Assembly: GCA_003021325.1 (NCBI GenBank)
Contig: PXQM01000080.1
Span: 1-14,660 of the forward strand
Source of the DNA: Halobacteriales archaeon QH_10_70_21
GTDB taxonomy: Archaea; Halobacteriota; Halobacteria; Halobacteriales; Haloarculaceae
Reading direction: 5' to 3'
Length of the DNA stretch: 14,660 nt
Of the stretch, positions 13,082-14,660 are shown in pieces. The notes under the pieces are model-generated. The model searched no databases and was not told the DNA's origin. It saw only the letters and a program-made list of their open reading frames with translations. Within the stretch, counting starts at the first letter, position 1, and each line of letters starts with the position of its first letter. The translations under genes were made by a program, and so were the position numbers.

Positions 13082-13315
13082 ACAGGGATACACGCGGGCG
13101 GCGGCACCTGCTCGGTGTTCGTGCGTCGGGGGGAGTACAGGCGTGTCTCGGGTGATGCTGCGGAGACGCCCCGTATCCGGCACGGACCGGGGGCCGGCTG
13201 CCGGGGTCGGCTGGACCGGGCGGGTCGATTGAAACGCCACGGGAAGGGCCCCGGACCGGTCGGCGGCCGTCCGTTCGGCGCACCCGGGCAGGGGGTAGCC
13301 GGTCGTCGCGGGCGG

Positions 13316-13324
13316 CGGATTCAA
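13316..13324 (+). promoter_or_regulatory. Weak TATA-like promoter of the ATP-grasp gene
   Basis: GGATTCAAG lies 25-33 bases before ATG 13349. The preceding spacer 13082-13315 holds no gene or clear repeat that I can see. It contains one GATTGAAAC string, but only as a single copy. Confidence 0.4.
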
Positions 13325-13348
13325 GACGACCGACCACCACGCTACCGT

Positions 13349-14218
13349 ATGCTCCGGCTCGCGGTCGCGACCGACGCCGAGACCCTTGAGCGTCTCCGCG
13401 ACCCCCTCGCCGAGCGCGGCATCGAGGCCGCCCACCTCCCGACCCGGGGGCGCGCCCAGCCGCTCGACGAACCCCCGGGGGAGCCCGTCGACGTCGGCTT
13501 CGTCTACCCGCCGCGGCTGATGGAGGGCGGCGTCGCCGACGCGCTCCTGGGGGTGCCGTGGGTCAACGGCCGCGAGGCGGTCCTGCGGTCCCGGAACAAG
13601 GCCGAGACGCTGGCCCGCCTCGGTCGGGCCGGCGTGCCGACGCCGGGAACGGTCCACGTCTCGAACCCCGCCGACGAGAGCACCCTCCGGGCCGCGTTCG
13701 AGCGGTTCGAGCCGCCCGTCGTCGTCAAGCCCAACTCGACGACCCGCGGCGTCGGCGTCGCGAAGGCCCACGACCTCGATTCGTTCCTCGGGGTCTGCGA
13801 CTACCTCGCCCTGGTCCACGACTACCGGGCCGCCGACGACCGCTCCTTCCTCGTCCAGGAGTACCTGCCGGAGGCGACCGACTACCGGGCGATGGTCGTC
13901 GACGGCGAGTACGTCGGCGCCGTCGAGCGGCGGCTCCCCGAGGCCGAGCGCGCGGCCGGCCGCTGGAAGCACAACGTCCACCGCGGCGCGGTCGCAGAGG
14001 GCGTCGCGCTGCCGGCCGAACTGCGGGCGCGCGCCGAGCGGGCCGCCGCGGCGCTCGACGTCCCGTGGCTCGGCGTCGACCTCCTCGTGACCGACGGGCG
14101 GGCGGTCGTCAACGAGACCAACGCCCGCCCGACCGTCGACGACGCGACCAAGTACGAGGACGGCTTCTACGACCGGCTGTCGGGGCTCATCCGACGGACT
14201 GCACGTCGAGGCCGCTGA
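13349..14218 (+). CDS. ATP-grasp ligase, RimK-like
   Basis: Cytosolic 289-residue ATP-grasp enzyme. The N-terminal domain (1-75) leads into [30 protein letters not shown] (72-101), the typical RimK pre-ATP-grasp segment. ATP-binding residues include K127 in [14 protein letters not shown], the hinge [17 protein letters not shown] (170-186), NVHRGA (209-214), D244 in GVDLL and the Mg site E256/N258 in [11 protein letters not shown]. Such enzymes form amide bonds by adding an amino acid, often Glu, to a carboxylate of a protein or small molecule through an acyl phosphate. The substrate is unknown. ATG 13349 is preferred over the upstream GTG since the Rossmann-like first strand ([10 protein letters not shown]) begins there. 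The 3' end overlaps the convergent histidine-kinase remnant by 32 bases. Confidence 0.88.
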   Translation: MLRLAVATDAETLERLRDPLAERGIEAAHLPTRGRAQPLDEPPGEPVDVGFVYPPRLMEGGVADALLGVPWVNGREAVLRSRNKAETLARLGRAGVPTPGTVHVSNPADESTLRAAFERFEPPVVVKPNSTTRGVGVAKAHDLDSFLGVCDYLALVHDYRAADDRSFLVQEYLPEATDYRAMVVDGEYVGAVERRLPEAERAAGRWKHNVHRGAVAEGVALPAELRARAERAAAALDVPWLGVDLLVTDGRAVVNETNARPTVDDATKYEDGFYDRLSGLIRRTARRGR

Positions 14219-14660
14219 GTTCGAAGCGGGCGCCGCCCCACCGGCTCTCGGCCACCGACACCTCCCAGTCGTGGGCGTCGGCGGTGGCGTCGACGATCCC
14301 GAGCCCGAACCCCGTCCCGTCGTCGGCCCCGGTGTATCCGGGCTCGAAGACCGCCTACCGGTCCGACTCGGGAACCCCCACCCGGTCGTCGGCCACGTAG
14401 AGGGTGTCGCCCTCGAGGCCGACCTCGACGGCGACGTCGCCGCCGTGCTCGGTGGCGTTGCTGAGGGGGTGGTGAACAGCGAGTGGAACCGCCTCCCGTC
14501 GGCCACGACGGCCGCGTCCGCCGGGTAGTCGGTGGCGACGTCGGTGCCGGTGTCGGTCTCGACGGTCGGAACCAGCGACGCCAGCCGGACCGGCTCGGGC
14601 GCCTCGACGACGGACCCCTGCTTGGCGAGCGTGAGCAGGCCGTCCACCGTCGCCTCCATG
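14187..14660 (-). pseudogene. Histidine kinase C-terminus with frameshift and nonsense codon (runs off window)
   Basis: Reads in from the right edge on the minus strand. MEATVDGLLTLAKQG resembles the segment after the H-box helix in haloarchaeal PAS-type kinases. ADGRRFHSLF leads to the N-box, where the frame changes near 14468-14476 in a C-rich run (about one base missing), continuing as LSNATEHGGDVAVEVGLEG. The ADDRVGVP string has Arg where the G1 box normally has its first Gly. A TAG at 14355-14357 then replaces the usual Glu in [12 protein letters not shown]. After it the G2 box GTGFGLGIV and the closing GGARFELSG strand are intact, ending at TGA 14187. Three lesions make this a decayed kinase unless the sequence is faulty. 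It overlaps the convergent ATP-grasp gene. Confidence 0.8.

Noticed and set aside
13226..13234. GATTGAAAC string resembling the end of a haloarchaeal CRISPR repeat
   Set aside because: Single occurrence with no spaced copies, so not an array.
12884..14659. 591-codon minus-strand frame covering the ATP-grasp gene
   Set aside because: Only its first part (kinase remnant) is meaningful; the rest is antisense to a well-supported RimK-like protein.

Overview
The window is very GC-rich and its predicted proteins are rich in Asp and Glu. Most genes have an A/T-rich TATA-like block 24-30 bases before the start codon and almost no 5' leader, so transcripts are probably leaderless. Together these point to a haloarchaeon (class Halobacteria). 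I cannot name the genus from sequence alone.

Layout, left to right. Positions 1-739 (minus) hold the N-terminal 246 residues of a ferritin-like R2 / R2lox-type diiron protein that runs off the left edge. Positions 898-2260 (minus) are a two-gene unit, a HAD hydrolase followed by a GNAT acetyltransferase. It diverges from a DUF5995-type gene (2426-3205, plus). That gene converges on a Tat lipoprotein with FG-GAP-like repeats (3216-4484, minus). Next come a methyltransferase remnant (4551-4975, minus) and a GCS2-type glutamate-cysteine ligase homologue (5074-6465, minus), which diverges from a cupin gene (6673-7341, plus). An amphi-Trp gene without a valid start codon (7406-7711) and a PAS/LOV-like protein (7895-8413) follow.

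Positions 8411-8816 are non-coding and look like a mobile-element scar. They hold a 110-bp segment with perfect 16-bp inverted ends and a 23-bp copy of the 3' end of the adjacent tRNA-Phe gene. After tRNA-Phe(GAA) come a [2Fe-2S] ferredoxin, a 34-residue Cys-containing microprotein, tRNA-Val(UAC), two tandem DUF192 proteins (one lipidated, one membrane-anchored), an ABC exporter split by a frameshift and preceded by a TetR-like palindromic operator, a two-TM small protein, an ATP-grasp (RimK-like) ligase, and a histidine-kinase C-terminus carrying a frameshift and a stop, which runs off the right edge.

There is no single large operon; most genes appear to be independently promoted housekeeping or accessory genes. 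The most unusual aspects are (i) the repeated TACTGCCGGCTGTA-type dyad, which twice directly follows or overlaps a TGA stop codon and forms the inverted ends of the 110-bp segment, (ii) the tRNA-Phe att-like scar, (iii) the palindrome placed between the TATA box and start codon of the ABC exporter, and (iv) an unusual number of broken reading frames (methyltransferase, amphi-Trp, ABC exporter, histidine kinase, possibly the DUF5995 start). The last point could mean real gene decay or assembly errors.
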